Part shown: positions 1 to 7,439 of the stretch, piece after piece | Numbering within the stretch: the first letter of the stretch is position 1 | Layout of the letters: the number at the start of each line of letters is the position of its first letter | Origin: a virus | DNA length: 41,084 bases | Direction: 5' to 3' (one strand) | IMG/VR virus record: IMGVR_UViG_3300025141_000240 | Location: 1 to 41,084 of that record | Position numbers and translations under genes: made by a program | The notes under the pieces: model-generated | What the model was told of the DNA's origin: nothing | The model's input: only the letters and a program-made list of their open reading frames with translations | Databases searched by the model: none

Positions 1-2068
1 GTGATATAACTTCTGATATTTCAATAGTACTATTTCCAGCACCAGCAGTTAATAGAAATTTATCTTCTATGTCTATGGTCATATCATTATTAGAATCAAA
101 ATCTATATTTCCAGTACCAGCTGAAGCTATGTCTATAGTTCCACCAGTTATTGTGTGTATGTCTATGTTACCAGATGTAGCTGCTATATCTATTCCATTA
201 GTTCCCGCATCAATGTCAATGCCACCAGCTGCATTAGATGCATCTATAATAACAGCAGTAGCTGATCCTCCATTAGCATCTAGTTCTATGCTTGTGGCAG
301 CATCTACTTCAAAGTGAGTTAAGTCAAGACCTATAACATTTGTATTAAAATGAATTGAATCACCACTAGCCGTAAGAATGAGGTTATCAGCAGCTTCAAT
401 ATAAATATTAGAATTAGTTCCATGCGATTTGATGTTTATATCTTTATCAATTGCACTATATATATTAATGGCACCATCTGCTTCTATATCTATTTCAGCT
501 CTATGATTAGCCCCATCTACATCAGTATCTTCTTTTAATAATATTCCACCAGTAGAAGTAACTACAAAAGTATCACCAGTAGTAATAAACATATCAGCAG
601 TTACATCAACATCAACAACAGTTGAAGTAAGATTGATACTATCCCCATTTGCTGTTATAGCAATATCCGCAGCAGAAGTTAATGTAATATCACCTGAAGT
701 AGCTGTGGTTAATGTAATAGCACTACTATCAGTATCTAAAGTAAATCCTGCATCTACGTCTAAATCAATTCCTCCAACTGTATCTATCTTAAACGAATCG
801 GGAGTAGTGTCAGTTGAATAAAATTCATACAGTCCATTTTGGAATACTTTATTTCCATAGAAAGGCCAACTATCACCAGACATTTCTTTTATAGATGCCC
901 AAGAAGCTCCTACTGTATCGCCGCCATCAATTGACCACCTTGAAACTATATCTTTGTTGGCAAAGAATTTTTCACTTCTTGTTTCATCAATCCCTGGGAT
1001 GTTACCTTCAGACCATCCAAATATTGAATTGTCTTGGGTATCTCCAGTTGATTTTCTGAGAAATATTATGTATGTATCTCGATCAGTTATATCTGCGTAA
1101 GGAAGGCTGTCATCTCCATCTGGAGAAGTAAAGTTTGTTGCTGTATCTGTATCTCCCCATTCTTGAGGGACATTAAGGAACATATAAGTAGCAAAGTCAT
1201 TAAAGTTTTGAATATAAGTTCTTCTATCTAACCACTCATCTGAACTATCACCACCAGCAGCTAAAGCAGTAGCAACAGATACATATCCAAGATTTAAAAT
1301 CCAAGAATCACCACCTTCTTCACTATCACCAACAACATTTCCATTTCTATCAGCATACCAAAAAACTGTATCTCCACCAGCACTATCACCTACGAGCATA
1401 AGTTCAAGATTAATTTGTGTAAAATCAACCCCTATTGCTGCTGCAAATTCATCTCTAAAATTAACCGTATCTGTGTAAATAGCTTCAAGTAATTCTACAC
1501 CAGTAGAATACCCACCGTCACTATCACCCCAAGTTCCACCATTAAGGAAGTCATGATTTACTGTAATTCCATTAACGTTTTTTCTTTTAATACGTGCTTG
1601 AAATATATCAAAGTTATAATAATATTTAATCTCTACGCCTTCAGTATTCCAAGTTTCAAGGTTAAAAATTTCGTTAAGTTGTCTTTCAGCTACGGGAATA
1701 TTTGGCTTGTTTACAGCAAGCTTTCCCCTGTTCATTGCAACACCAGGAGCTAGGCGAACATACGTATTAGTAGTATCTCCTACTCCAGGATCTACAGTTA
1801 TAGAAACTACATCTGAATCTCCAGAAATTTTAAACTCACTTACTAAGGCACCTTTAATAACACCATTATTCATAGAAGTAAAATAAGACCAATTTTCTAA
1901 AAAGTCATGATCTTGTTGTGCGTTCTCAAAAACATTTCTAATTGGCCTTGCCATATCCTTTTTGTTTACTCTATCATTAGTGTCAAAAGCTTCTATTACA
2001 TTATAAATAGTGGTGGAATCAAAAGCGTCATCTTTGGCTAAATCACCAACACTCCATTCTCTATACAT
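1..2068 (-). CDS. Tail-fibre-like virion structural protein, C-terminus cut by window edge
   Basis: The frame is open from an ATG at 2068 (GGGAG ribosome site) leftwards to the window edge, about 689 codons with no stop. The N-terminal 150 residues (start MYREWSVGDLAKDDAF) look like an attachment or globular region. From about residue 450 the protein becomes a chain of short Ile/Asp/Thr repeats such as SGDITLTSAADIAITANGDS and NGIDIAATSGNIDI, as expected of a beta-solenoid fibre shaft. It holds 15 Gly-Asp-Ser/Thr tripeptides, far above chance. A TAAAGATA late-promoter element lies 29 nt upstream. Tail fibre or baseplate-attached spike is an inference from repeat style and length; no specific family was recognised. 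Confidence 0.75.
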   Translation of the reverse strand, partial: MYREWSVGDLAKDDAFDSTTIYNVIEAFDTNDRVNKKDMARPIRNVFENAQQDHDFLENWSYFTSMNNGVIKGALVSEFKISGDSDVVSITVDPGVGDTTNTYVRLAPGVAMNRGKLAVNKPNIPVAERQLNEIFNLETWNTEGVEIKYYYNFDIFQARIKRKNVNGITVNHDFLNGGTWGDSDGGYSTGVELLEAIYTDTVNFRDEFAAAIGVDFTQINLELMLVGDSAGGDTVFWYADRNGNVVGDSEEGGDSWILNLGYVSVATALAAGGDSSDEWLDRRTYIQNFNDFATYMFLNVPQEWGDTDTATNFTSPDGDDSLPYADITDRDTYIIFLRKSTGDTQDNSIFGWSEGNIPGIDETRSEKFFANKDIVSRWSIDGGDTVGASWASIKEMSGDSWPFYGNKVFQNGLYEFYSTDTTPDSFKIDTVGGIDLDVDAGFTLDTDSSAITLTTATSGDITLTSAADIAITANGDSINLTSTVVDVDVTADMFITTGDTFVVTSTGGILLKEDTDVDGANHRAEIDIEADGAINIYSAIDKDINIKSHGTNSNIYIEAADNLILTASGDSIHFNTNVIGLDLTHFEVDAATSIELDANGGSATAVIIDASNAAGGIDIDAGTNGIDIAATSGNIDIHTITGGTIDIASAGTGNIDFDSNNDMTIDIEDKFLLTAGAGNSTIEISEVIS

Positions 2069-2097
2069 GGTTATCTCCCGAGGTTATTTGCTGTGAT

Positions 2098-2105
2098 TAT
2101 CTTTA
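2098..2105 (-). promoter_or_regulatory. Putative late promoter element TAAAGATA
   Basis: The minus strand reads GAGTAAAGATAATC here, followed by a short leader with a GGGAG site before the fibre start at 2068. The same element recurs in front of other genes in the window and plays the part of the T4 late -10 box TATAAATA. Confidence 0.55.
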
Positions 2106-2124
2106 CTCTGAAATGTCTTATTGT

Positions 2125-2568
2125 TTAGAAACGTTCTTTATGTCTCTGAATGAGATCTGTGTAATCTGTTTTCTTCCAAAGGCCGATTGTACTTTTTCTT
2201 CTAAGATTAGTTATCTTCCTTCTCATATATCTACGGAGAAGTTTTGATTGCTCTGGGAAGAAATATTTAATACGAGAATATTTTTCCTTATTCTCAGCAC
2301 CAAGAAGTTTGGCAAATGAATCTATTTCATCTATTGCCTTACGCGCATAACGTTTATTAGAATAGTAATTTACATTCCATCCTAATAAATCCTTTCTTTT
2401 GCCATAAGTCTTTTGTCCAGGGATACCTGGGTAATTATAATCAAGTACTTTAACTCTTGGACGTTTACTGGACGGAGTATCCTTACTGTGTCCTTTGTAT
2501 GAGAATTTTACATATTCAACGCTTTCGCTAAGAGTTGGTAAAGATAATAATAGTTCTTTCAATTTCAC
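2125..2568 (-). CDS. Small basic protein with MKLKELL leader
   Basis: 147 residues starting at GTG (2568). The N-terminus MKLKELLLSLPTLSESVEY carries the short leader shared by several genes of this window, with LSE at residues 13-15 as a possible gp21-type cleavage site. The rest is rich in Lys, Arg and Tyr with no membrane segment, which suits a nucleic-acid-binding or packaged head protein. The start has no clear Shine-Dalgarno sequence; a TAAAGATA element sits only 5 nt upstream. Function unknown. Confidence 0.7.
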   Translation of the reverse strand: MKLKELLLSLPTLSESVEYVKFSYKGHSKDTPSSKRPRVKVLDYNYPGIPGQKTYGKRKDLLGWNVNYYSNKRYARKAIDEIDSFAKLLGAENKEKYSRIKYFFPEQSKLLRRYMRRKITNLRRKSTIGLWKKTDYTDLIQRHKERF

Positions 2569-2573
2569 AAATT

Positions 2574-2581
2574 TATCTTTA
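2574..2581 (-). promoter_or_regulatory. Putative late promoter element TAAAGATA
   Basis: The minus strand reads AAGTAAAGATAAATTT and then the GTG start at 2568. If this is a -10 box, the transcript begins at or next to the start codon. It lies in the 30-bp gap between divergent genes. Confidence 0.5.
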
Positions 2582-2598
2582 CTTACAAAGGAAATGAA

Positions 2599-2826
2599 AT
2601 GTCCGATGAGATGAAGCAGAAATTGGGGACTTCTGATTCAGAGGAATGGGAAACTTTTCAGGCATGGGTTCAGGGTGAAATGTCTGAAGAGCATGAGTTT
2701 GAAGTTATTCCGATACTCAAGGAAGCTCAAGCAAACAAACTTCTGATTAATCAGATTCGTGTTTTTGATGTACTTGGGTTATTGGTTAATCCGAAAGAGA
2801 AGCAAGATGAAGAGGAGAAAGAATAA
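2599..2826 (+). CDS. Small acidic hypothetical protein
   Basis: 75 residues with an AAGGAA ribosome site. The protein is acidic and probably helical (MSDEMKQKLGTSDSEEWETF..., C-terminus KEKQDEEEKE). It overlaps the next gene by one base (TAATG), so the two are co-translated. G+C is about 45%, clearly above the surroundings. It could be a tail-assembly accessory protein by size and acidity, but nothing specific is recognised. Confidence 0.75.
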   Translation: MSDEMKQKLGTSDSEEWETFQAWVQGEMSEEHEFEVIPILKEAQANKLLINQIRVFDVLGLLVNPKEKQDEEEKE

Positions 2827-3245
2827 TGGGACTGAATAAATCGATAACTGTACCGGGGACTAATTGGAAGTTGAAATACCATCGAATTGTTGAAATTCGA
2901 TATTTTCCAAAGAATCATATGCTAATCATACTCAACTCATATCCAGATGAAACGGCACGACGTGATGGGAAGCAATCTATTTCTCCGAATCCCTGTGTTA
3001 GTGTTGCGCTTATAACTACAACACCGGTTGAAGAAACGTACACTGAAACTACCACAGATGAAGAAGGGAATGTTGTATCCACTGTTGAGAAATCTCGAAT
3101 AATTCAGGGTGATCCAGTGTATGCCGAAGATGGTCTCACTGGTAATATTATGGATATCTGTTATACTTTGTTGAAGAAAGATCCAGAATGGATTGATGCC
3201 GTGGATGTTCTTGAAGAAGGACAAATATCACTTGTAGCTGAGTAA
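2826..3245 (+). CDS. Hypothetical phage protein, partner of the preceding gene
   Basis: 139 residues, translationally coupled to the 75-residue gene before it. The first half looks like beta-strands (KLKYHRIVEIRYFPKNHMLI), followed by a Thr/Glu-rich linker (TYTETTTDEEGNVV). No catalytic motif is visible. It shares the raised G+C (about 45-47%) of its partner, so the pair probably arrived together from a less AT-rich phage. Confidence 0.75.
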   Translation: MGLNKSITVPGTNWKLKYHRIVEIRYFPKNHMLIILNSYPDETARRDGKQSISPNPCVSVALITTTPVEETYTETTTDEEGNVVSTVEKSRIIQGDPVYAEDGLTGNIMDICYTLLKKDPEWIDAVDVLEEGQISLVAE

Positions 3246-3262
3246 TAAAGGATAACGGTGAA

Positions 3263-3641
3263 ATGACATTGAAGAAGAGAAAAGAAGACGGAAAAAAATA
3301 AAGAATATAAAAAAGAATGGCATAAAAGAAAGTTAGTAGAAGATGTTGAATATAGAATAAAAAGAAACTTACAAAGAAGAATTAATCACGCAATAAAAGA
3401 CTATAAAAAATCTGCTCCTACTATGGAATTGGTAGGATGTTCAGTAGAAGATTTAAAAAAACAATTTAGAGACGGTATGAGTTGGGAAAACCACGGTCGT
3501 TATGGATGGCATATGGACCATATAAAGCCTTGTGCTTCTTTTAATTTAATCAATAAAGAAGAACAAAAAGAATGTTTTCATTATACAAATTTACAGCCTT
3601 TACGGGCTGAAAAAAATCTAAGCAAAGCGGCAAAAATCTAA
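3263..3641 (+). pseudogene. Decayed HNH homing endonuclease (frameshifted, N-terminus degraded)
   Basis: From 3275 to 3641 one frame encodes the C-terminal part of an HNH endonuclease: WHMDHIKPCASFNL supplies the first His and the D-H pair, and NLQPLRAEKNLSKA the Asn and terminal segment. This frame has no ATG, GTG or TTG upstream. The only plausible start, ATG at 3263 (MTLKKRKEDGKK), runs into TAA in another frame at a run of seven A (3292-3298). The Cys4 N-terminal zinc domain present in the intact relative at 24270 is absent. It is probably a dead homing endonuclease. A start at 3423 would give only the last 72 residues. Confidence 0.65.
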
Positions 3642-3650
3642 GCCGTTCCT

Positions 3651-3901
3651 TTAATCTCCACTAAGTTTTTTACTTTTTTCAACCGTATGTGTATGATCTT
3701 CTACCTCATTACACTTCCAGTTTTTCACTTTATGAACGTGCTCTTCCCATCTATAAAATAAATTTGGTCTAATACCGTGCATAGTACTTATAGTTTTCCC
3801 ATTTCCATTTTCATCAACTTCAGACCTATGTTTGTGTCCTTCATATTAGCTTGTAATCTTTTGAATAATCCTTTATCTTCTAAGAGTTCCCTTAATTTCA
3901 C
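3651..3901 (-). pseudogene. MKLRELL-leader His-rich protein, broken by a one-base frameshift
   Basis: GTG at 3901 with a GAGG site starts MKLRELLEDKGLFKRLQAN. Near 3848 the coding sense moves to another frame, which continues YEGHKHRSEVDENGNGKTIS, then EEHVHKVKNW and VEDHTHTVEKSKKLSGD to a TAA at 3651. One extra T in AATAT would join both parts into a protein of about 82 residues. The HxH, DENGNGKT, HVH, HTH pattern is shared with the intact gene at 4582-4734. Left alone, the first frame ends at 3788 (37 residues). This is either a real mutation or a sequencing error. The GNG-T/HxH pattern suggests metal binding; function unknown. Confidence 0.6.
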
Positions 3902-4613
3902 CTTTTATCCTCTCTATGTTACCGCTCACTCTACGGTCTTTTTTTCTTAACTCTTCTTTTCTCCAAGCAGTAGCAATAGAATTTGTTACTGGTTTATCCA
4001 TCCATACAGCTATTTTATTCCACATAGCATCATATTCTGGTTGATTCTCTTCAATAGGTTTAGAGTTATCTATAACATGAAAATCATCTCCGAATAATGC
4101 TTTAAAGCCACTTATGTTTTCTTTAATTTTTTTATCTGCTTTCTCTATAAACTCTGGTGATACAACTCGGCCTCTTTTTTTATTTCTTTTCTGTGCTGTT
4201 TCTAAACCAACTTTTACGTAAATCATTTTTGTTTCGTAGCCTTTTTTTTCAAGTTTTTTCTTTTCTCTATTTGTTGAATCAACATTACTTCCAGTTCTAT
4301 CTATTGCTATTGGAAGTCTACGATCTGATGAAATTGTTAAATGGTTTTTTGTTTTTTTATTTATTGTAGGAGATATTTCTTTGTTGTATTCTTTTTGTTC
4401 TTCAGATTGCTTTTCTGAATCCAAAGGAATACCTTTTTTTTTATTTAGTTTATTCCTAATCCTGTCTGGATCATTTGCCTTAAATGAGTGAAACAGTTTC
4501 TTCCTAAGAAAACTTTTTCCACTTCCAGGTGTACCAGCGAGAAATACAGCCTTGAAAGTCCACTTGTCGTAAACGCCTTCATTAAGATTTTTTAACAACA
4601 TGCCTATGCCCAT
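3873..4613 (-). CDS. P-loop kinase (zeta-toxin / polynucleotide-kinase-like) with short leader
   Basis: 246 residues. Walker A is LAGTPGSGKS near residues 26-35, followed by DPDRIRNK (substrate Asp region), IDRTGSN and an Arg-rich lid (AQKRNKKRGRVV). These fit the zeta-toxin/PNK branch of P-loop kinases, which phosphorylate nucleotides or nucleic-acid ends. Initiation may be at 4613 or at ATG 4601; the latter gives MLLKNLNEGVYDKW, with LNE right after the start, like the leader proteins of this window. It overlaps the His-rich genes on both sides, so the three form one translational unit. The substrate cannot be told from sequence. Confidence 0.75.
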   Translation of the reverse strand: MGIGMLLKNLNEGVYDKWTFKAVFLAGTPGSGKSFLRKKLFHSFKANDPDRIRNKLNKKKGIPLDSEKQSEEQKEYNKEISPTINKKTKNHLTISSDRRLPIAIDRTGSNVDSTNREKKKLEKKGYETKMIYVKVGLETAQKRNKKRGRVVSPEFIEKADKKIKENISGFKALFGDDFHVIDNSKPIEENQPEYDAMWNKIAVWMDKPVTNSIATAWRKEELRKKDRRVSGNIERIKGEIKGTLRR

Positions 4614-4734
4614 CCTCTGATGATAGAGCTTTCCAATTTTTTATATAATGTTTATGATTAGGACCATTACTGGTTGTGGTAGTTCTACCGTTGCCATCTT
4701 TATTTACTTCTTCCATTAAATCTTTAAGTTTCAC
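4582..4734 (-). CDS. 50-residue His-rich MKLKDLM-leader protein
   Basis: GTG at 4734 with a good AGGAGA site. The product starts MKLKDLMEEVNKDGNGRT and continues with NHKHYIKNWK and DGHRHVVKKS. The D-G-N-G-x-T motif plus paired HxH motifs matches the frameshifted gene at 3651-3901, so the two are paralogues flanking the kinase gene. The stop lies inside the start region of the kinase gene. Four closely spaced His suggest a metal site (inference). Confidence 0.7.
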   Translation of the reverse strand: MKLKDLMEEVNKDGNGRTTTTSNGPNHKHYIKNWKALSSEDGHRHVVKKS

Positions 4735-4743
4735 CTTGCTCTC

Positions 4744-5151
4744 CTAAAATCCTAATATTGTGTGCCACATAAGGCCACCAGCAAATGCTCCATATAATCT
4801 CTTTAAGAAATTCTTTTTCTTGCCAATAACATCCCCTTTCAGTTCTGTTGCTGCTACTACTCCAAATGCTAGTCCAAAAGAAATGACTAATCTTATCCAT
4901 TCAGGAATAACAAATTCAATTGGATCACCAGATCTAAAAGCTGGTATATACTTAGAAAATATTATTCCAGCAGCAGCTGATGTAACCATCATAATAGAAT
5001 CAGATACTTCATATACTGAATTCCACATCTTCTTCTTTTTCTTTTTGTCTTCTTTTAACTCTTCTTCTACTTCTTCCCTAATCTCCTTCTTGAGTTTCTC
5101 TTCTTTTACCTCGGCTATGGTTTTTTTTCTACCTGTTACCATCTTTGCCAT
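4744..5151 (-). CDS. Small membrane protein with charged coiled-coil N-terminus
   Basis: 135 residues. The first 45 are extremely charged (EVKEEKLKKEIREEVEEELK), a likely coiled coil. Then come two or three hydrophobic segments (near 50-70 IMMVTSAAAGIIFSKYI, 86-102 WIRLVISFGLAFGVVAA and the C-terminal GAFAGGLMWHTILGF). It overlaps the preceding gene by 23 nt. Holin or another lysis membrane component is possible from size and context, but no family is recognised. Confidence 0.7.
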   Translation of the reverse strand: MAKMVTGRKKTIAEVKEEKLKKEIREEVEEELKEDKKKKKKMWNSVYEVSDSIMMVTSAAAGIIFSKYIPAFRSGDPIEFVIPEWIRLVISFGLAFGVVAATELKGDVIGKKKNFLKRLYGAFAGGLMWHTILGF

Positions 5152-5416
5152 TATTTTTCCCCTTCTTTGTCAGGGCAAGTTTCCCAGATTTATACATAAA
5201 TCCAGATACCCCAGCGTATATGATTGCATTCACTATTACATCAGTTGTTACTAACGGTTTAGTAATCAAGAATGATGCCGCCGCACCTAATATTAAAGGG
5301 ACAAGAATGTAGTATTTCTTGAACTTACTTTTCTTATCCAAAGTTTTTATCAATTCCGTAATTGAAACTATACCTACTATCAACGCACTATTTATACCAA
5401 TACTACTTAGATCCAT
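5129..5416 (-). CDS. Holin-like small membrane protein
   Basis: 95 residues with about three hydrophobic segments (INSALIVGIVSITELI, YYILVPLILGAAASFLI, VIVNAIIYAGVSGFMY) and a Lys-rich tail (KKGKNNGKDGNR). This is the layout of many class I phage holins: short, three transmembrane segments, basic C-terminus. It lies in a run of small membrane genes. Holin is an inference from architecture only. Confidence 0.7.
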   Translation of the reverse strand: MDLSSIGINSALIVGIVSITELIKTLDKKSKFKKYYILVPLILGAAASFLITKPLVTTDVIVNAIIYAGVSGFMYKSGKLALTKKGKNNGKDGNR

Positions 5417-5429
5417 CTTTCTTCTCCTT

Positions 5430-5720
5430 CTAATTTCGTTGTTCTCTTCCAGACATTCTTCTTTTTATTTCATCACTAAACTTTGTAAGACGTTTAGTTA
5501 TTTCTTTTTGTTTTGCTTGTAAGTTTTGTAAGTCTTGAGCTGCTTTAGGTTTTAAAAGTAAATAACCTGGTTTTTCCATTAAATTTGTATAAAGAGTTTC
5601 AATTTCTACCTTAAGAGTATCAAAACTTGATACTAGCTTTCTTATTTCCGCTTCCAAATGTTTATCATCTTTTTTAACCATAGGGTCTTCTTTTTCTTCT
5701 AACAGTTGTTTAAGTTTCAT
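5430..5720 (-). CDS. Coiled-coil protein with MKLKQLL leader
   Basis: I choose ATG 5720 over the upstream in-frame start at 5759 because it follows a strong GGGGGAG site and gives the leader MKLKQLLEEKEDPM seen in its neighbours. The product has 96 residues and is mostly charged helix (AEIRKLVSSFDTLKVEIETL), with a Lys/Gln-rich C-terminus (QAKQKEITKRLTKFSDEIKR). It overlaps the preceding gene. Internal head or scaffold-type protein is a guess from the leader; function unknown. Confidence 0.65.
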   Translation of the reverse strand: MKLKQLLEEKEDPMVKKDDKHLEAEIRKLVSSFDTLKVEIETLYTNLMEKPGYLLLKPKAAQDLQNLQAKQKEITKRLTKFSDEIKRRMSGREQRN

Positions 5721-5880
5721 CTTTCTCCCCCCTTTTTTTCTTTTTAACCATTTGTTCAAAAGAAATTAGACCATTCCCAAGAGTTGGTCTTCTTATCAAT
5801 GGCATTAGAGTTCCGTGATGTAAAACATTTCCACCTACCGCAGAACTAACTACTTGTTCTCTAATTTCCTTTAATTTCAT
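5710..5880 (-). CDS. 56-residue MKLKEIR-leader protein
   Basis: ATG at 5880 follows an AAAGG site and overlaps the end of the preceding gene by 20 nt. The product begins MKLKEIREQVVSSAVGGN, continues TLMPLIRRPTLGNGLISFEQ and ends in a basic tail. The N-terminal pattern is shared with the genes starting at 2568, 3901, 4734 and 5720. Its end overlaps the next start, so it sits in a tightly coupled run. Function unknown. Confidence 0.6.
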   Translation of the reverse strand: MKLKEIREQVVSSAVGGNVLHHGTLMPLIRRPTLGNGLISFEQMVKKKKRGEKDET

Positions 5881-6130
5881 TTGGTATAACCTTTATTTTG
5901 CGATCTCTGCTTAAGACGAATTTTAACTGATCTAAAACATTGTCAATAGCATTGACAATGAGTAAGCTTGATTGTGAGAATTTATTATATATATCGATTA
6001 GCTTATTAAACTTATCTCGCGTGATTTCTTCTATATCAAGAAAGTTCACGAAGACATTTGTTGGATCTACTGGTAGTTCCAAGTTAAGTGTTTTTTCATC
6101 AAAATTTTTAAAATTTATTTTAATATCCAT
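5861..6130 (-). CDS. Hypothetical protein
   Basis: 89 residues (MDIKINFKNFDEKTLNLELP...), mixed alpha/beta, with no signal peptide, membrane segment or known motif. It is the first gene after the TAAAGATA element at 6144-6151, with a 13-nt A-rich leader, and is coupled by overlap to the 56-residue gene that follows. Function unknown. Confidence 0.7.
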   Translation of the reverse strand: MDIKINFKNFDEKTLNLELPVDPTNVFVNFLDIEEITRDKFNKLIDIYNKFSQSSLLIVNAIDNVLDQLKFVLSRDRKIKVIPNEIKGN

Positions 6131-6143
6131 TTTACTTCTTTAA

Positions 6144-6151
6144 TATCTTTA
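6144..6151 (-). promoter_or_regulatory. Putative late promoter element TAAAGATA
   Basis: The minus strand reads ATGTAAAGATATTAAAG in the short gap between two genes, 13 nt before the ATG at 6130. It shares the consensus with the elements at 2098, 2574, 8366, 8403, 20093 and 37186. Confidence 0.5.
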
Positions 6152-6166
6152 CATTAAAAAAGTTGT

Positions 6167-6709
6167 CTAAAATCTAATAGCGGCTCCAATCGTGAAATTC
6201 ATGCCAGCTGGACTTAATAAAATATTTGCATTTGTGTATAACGAGATTGGTATTTTTAATATATCATACATGAAAAACGCTTGAACTCCATATGGAACGG
6301 CAACAAAGCCAATCCCTAAAGTAAACAATTCTATCTCTGGCATATTATCAATACAAATTTTAAGATTAGTTCGAAGATCTTCTATTTCTACTTGATCATC
6401 TTCTATCTGAATTTTTGCTATAGTTAAATCTTTATTACTTTCAATAAGAGCTTCTTCAGATCTTTTCAACAAATCTTCCAATTCTTTAATTCTTTCGTCC
6501 TTTGACGAATCACTCTCAGAAATTTGTCCTTCTAGAGAAACAATTATATCTCTCGCATCTTTTAGATCTTCTGTGGTTTCAGTTAAAGCGGCAACTGATT
6601 GTCTGAGTAAGTCTTTATATTGTTGAACTAAGGGGTCATCATGACTAAAAGATGAAAGTGTGAAAATAAATAGAAAACTAATTATTGTTAAGCGTCTCAT
6701 TAATCTCAT
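6167..6709 (-). CDS. Exported coiled-coil protein
   Basis: 180 residues with a GAGGGG site 8 nt before the start at 6709. Residues 1-22 (MRLMRRLTIISFLFIFTLSS) form a clear signal peptide. Residues 25-115 are a long charged coiled coil (LKDARDIIVSLEGQIS, KDERIKELEDLLKRSEEAL). The C-terminal 60 residues are hydrophobic with aromatics (FTLGIGFVAVPYGVQAFFMY) and end in AAIRF, the style of an outer-membrane-inserting strand. A spanin-like or other envelope-bridging role is possible in this membrane cluster; unproven. Confidence 0.7.
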   Translation of the reverse strand: MRLMRRLTIISFLFIFTLSSFSHDDPLVQQYKDLLRQSVAALTETTEDLKDARDIIVSLEGQISESDSSKDERIKELEDLLKRSEEALIESNKDLTIAKIQIEDDQVEIEDLRTNLKICIDNMPEIELFTLGIGFVAVPYGVQAFFMYDILKIPISLYTNANILLSPAGMNFTIGAAIRF

Positions 6710-6986
6710 TAATTAACCCCTCATTACTTTCAATTCTTTCATCAATTGTTTCTACAGCATCTGTTCTGGCTTCATCATTACTTTCAGAATTATCAATAGC
6801 ATCTTGAGCATCTTGTTTAATCTCATCTTGCCCTCCCCTACTACCTATTCCAATAGCAACTAGGAATATTCCTGTACCAACCCAAATTGATTTTGCAATA
6901 TTTTTCTTTCCAGAAAATTGGAAGTAAGCCCCGATTCCAGCTAATATAGAAACTATTATTACGGTTACTATAGTTTCTATATTCAT
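6678..6986 (-). CDS. Two-TM membrane protein with acidic helical tail
   Basis: 102 residues. Two hydrophobic segments (IETIVTVIIVSILAGIGAYF and SIWVGTGIFLVAIGI) are followed by a strongly acidic tail (DEIKQDAQDAIDNSESNDEA). It overlaps the next gene by 32 nt, indicating coupled translation. It resembles holin or antiholin genes in size only; no motif is recognised. Confidence 0.7.
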   Translation of the reverse strand: MNIETIVTVIIVSILAGIGAYFQFSGKKNIAKSIWVGTGIFLVAIGIGSRGGQDEIKQDAQDAIDNSESNDEARTDAVETIDERIESNEGLINEINETLNNN

Positions 6987-7264
6987 TAAATTCCTCCTGG
7001 CTGTCCAACAACTTCAGCTGTGGTTCCGTTAGCAGTATACTTCATTTCTGCTACATTTTTGGTAGCTCTTCCAGCTCCCACTATAGTCATATATGTTATG
7101 AAGAATGGAGAAAAGGGAATTAAGAATTCTTTAAATCTTTCCATAGAAATAAATGAGTTTTCAAAAGATCCTACGATTCCAGTTACTACTAATAATATAA
7201 CTATTCCTATTGATACTCTCTTAGAGAATTTACCTTTCTTTTTTACTTCAATTCCATTAGACAT
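6986..7264 (-). CDS. Small membrane protein
   Basis: 92 residues with a basic N-terminus (VKKKGKFSKR) followed by hydrophobic segments (VSIGIVILLVVTGIVG and LIPFSPFFITYMTIVGAG). It abuts the neighbouring genes with one-base or short overlaps. Part of the membrane module; function unknown. Confidence 0.7.
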   Translation of the reverse strand: MSNGIEVKKKGKFSKRVSIGIVILLVVTGIVGSFENSFISMERFKEFLIPFSPFFITYMTIVGAGRATKNVAEMKYTANGTTAEVVGQPGGI

Positions 7265-7439
7265 CTTCTAACACCCCTTTTTCTTTTATTAAAACTTTTG
7301 TTTCTTCTATTTGTTTCTTTATTTCGTTTGCTTCTTTTTCTTCCAAAGCTTCCTCAAAAGCATATAATATTATTTTATTTATAGTTAGAGCTTTCTTTAG
7401 AACTGCTTGTCTAGCTATTCCCATTTTATTCGCCCCCAT
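7257..7439 (-). CDS. Small helical protein
   Basis: 60 residues, predicted helical (ALTINKIILYAFEEALEEKE), no membrane segment. It overlaps both neighbours (8 and 14 nt), which supports real translation within the operon. Function unknown. Confidence 0.6.
   Translation of the reverse strand: MGANKMGIARQAVLKKALTINKIILYAFEEALEEKEANEIKKQIEETKVLIKEKGVLEDV

Noticed and set aside
69-821. Plus-strand frames rich in Ser/Pro/Val
   Set aside because: Shadows of the tail-fibre repeats encoded on the minus strand.
3263-3641. Programmed frameshifting to express the HNH remnant
   Set aside because: The required shift (+1 or -2) at the A7 run and the missing zinc domain make decay more likely than recoding.
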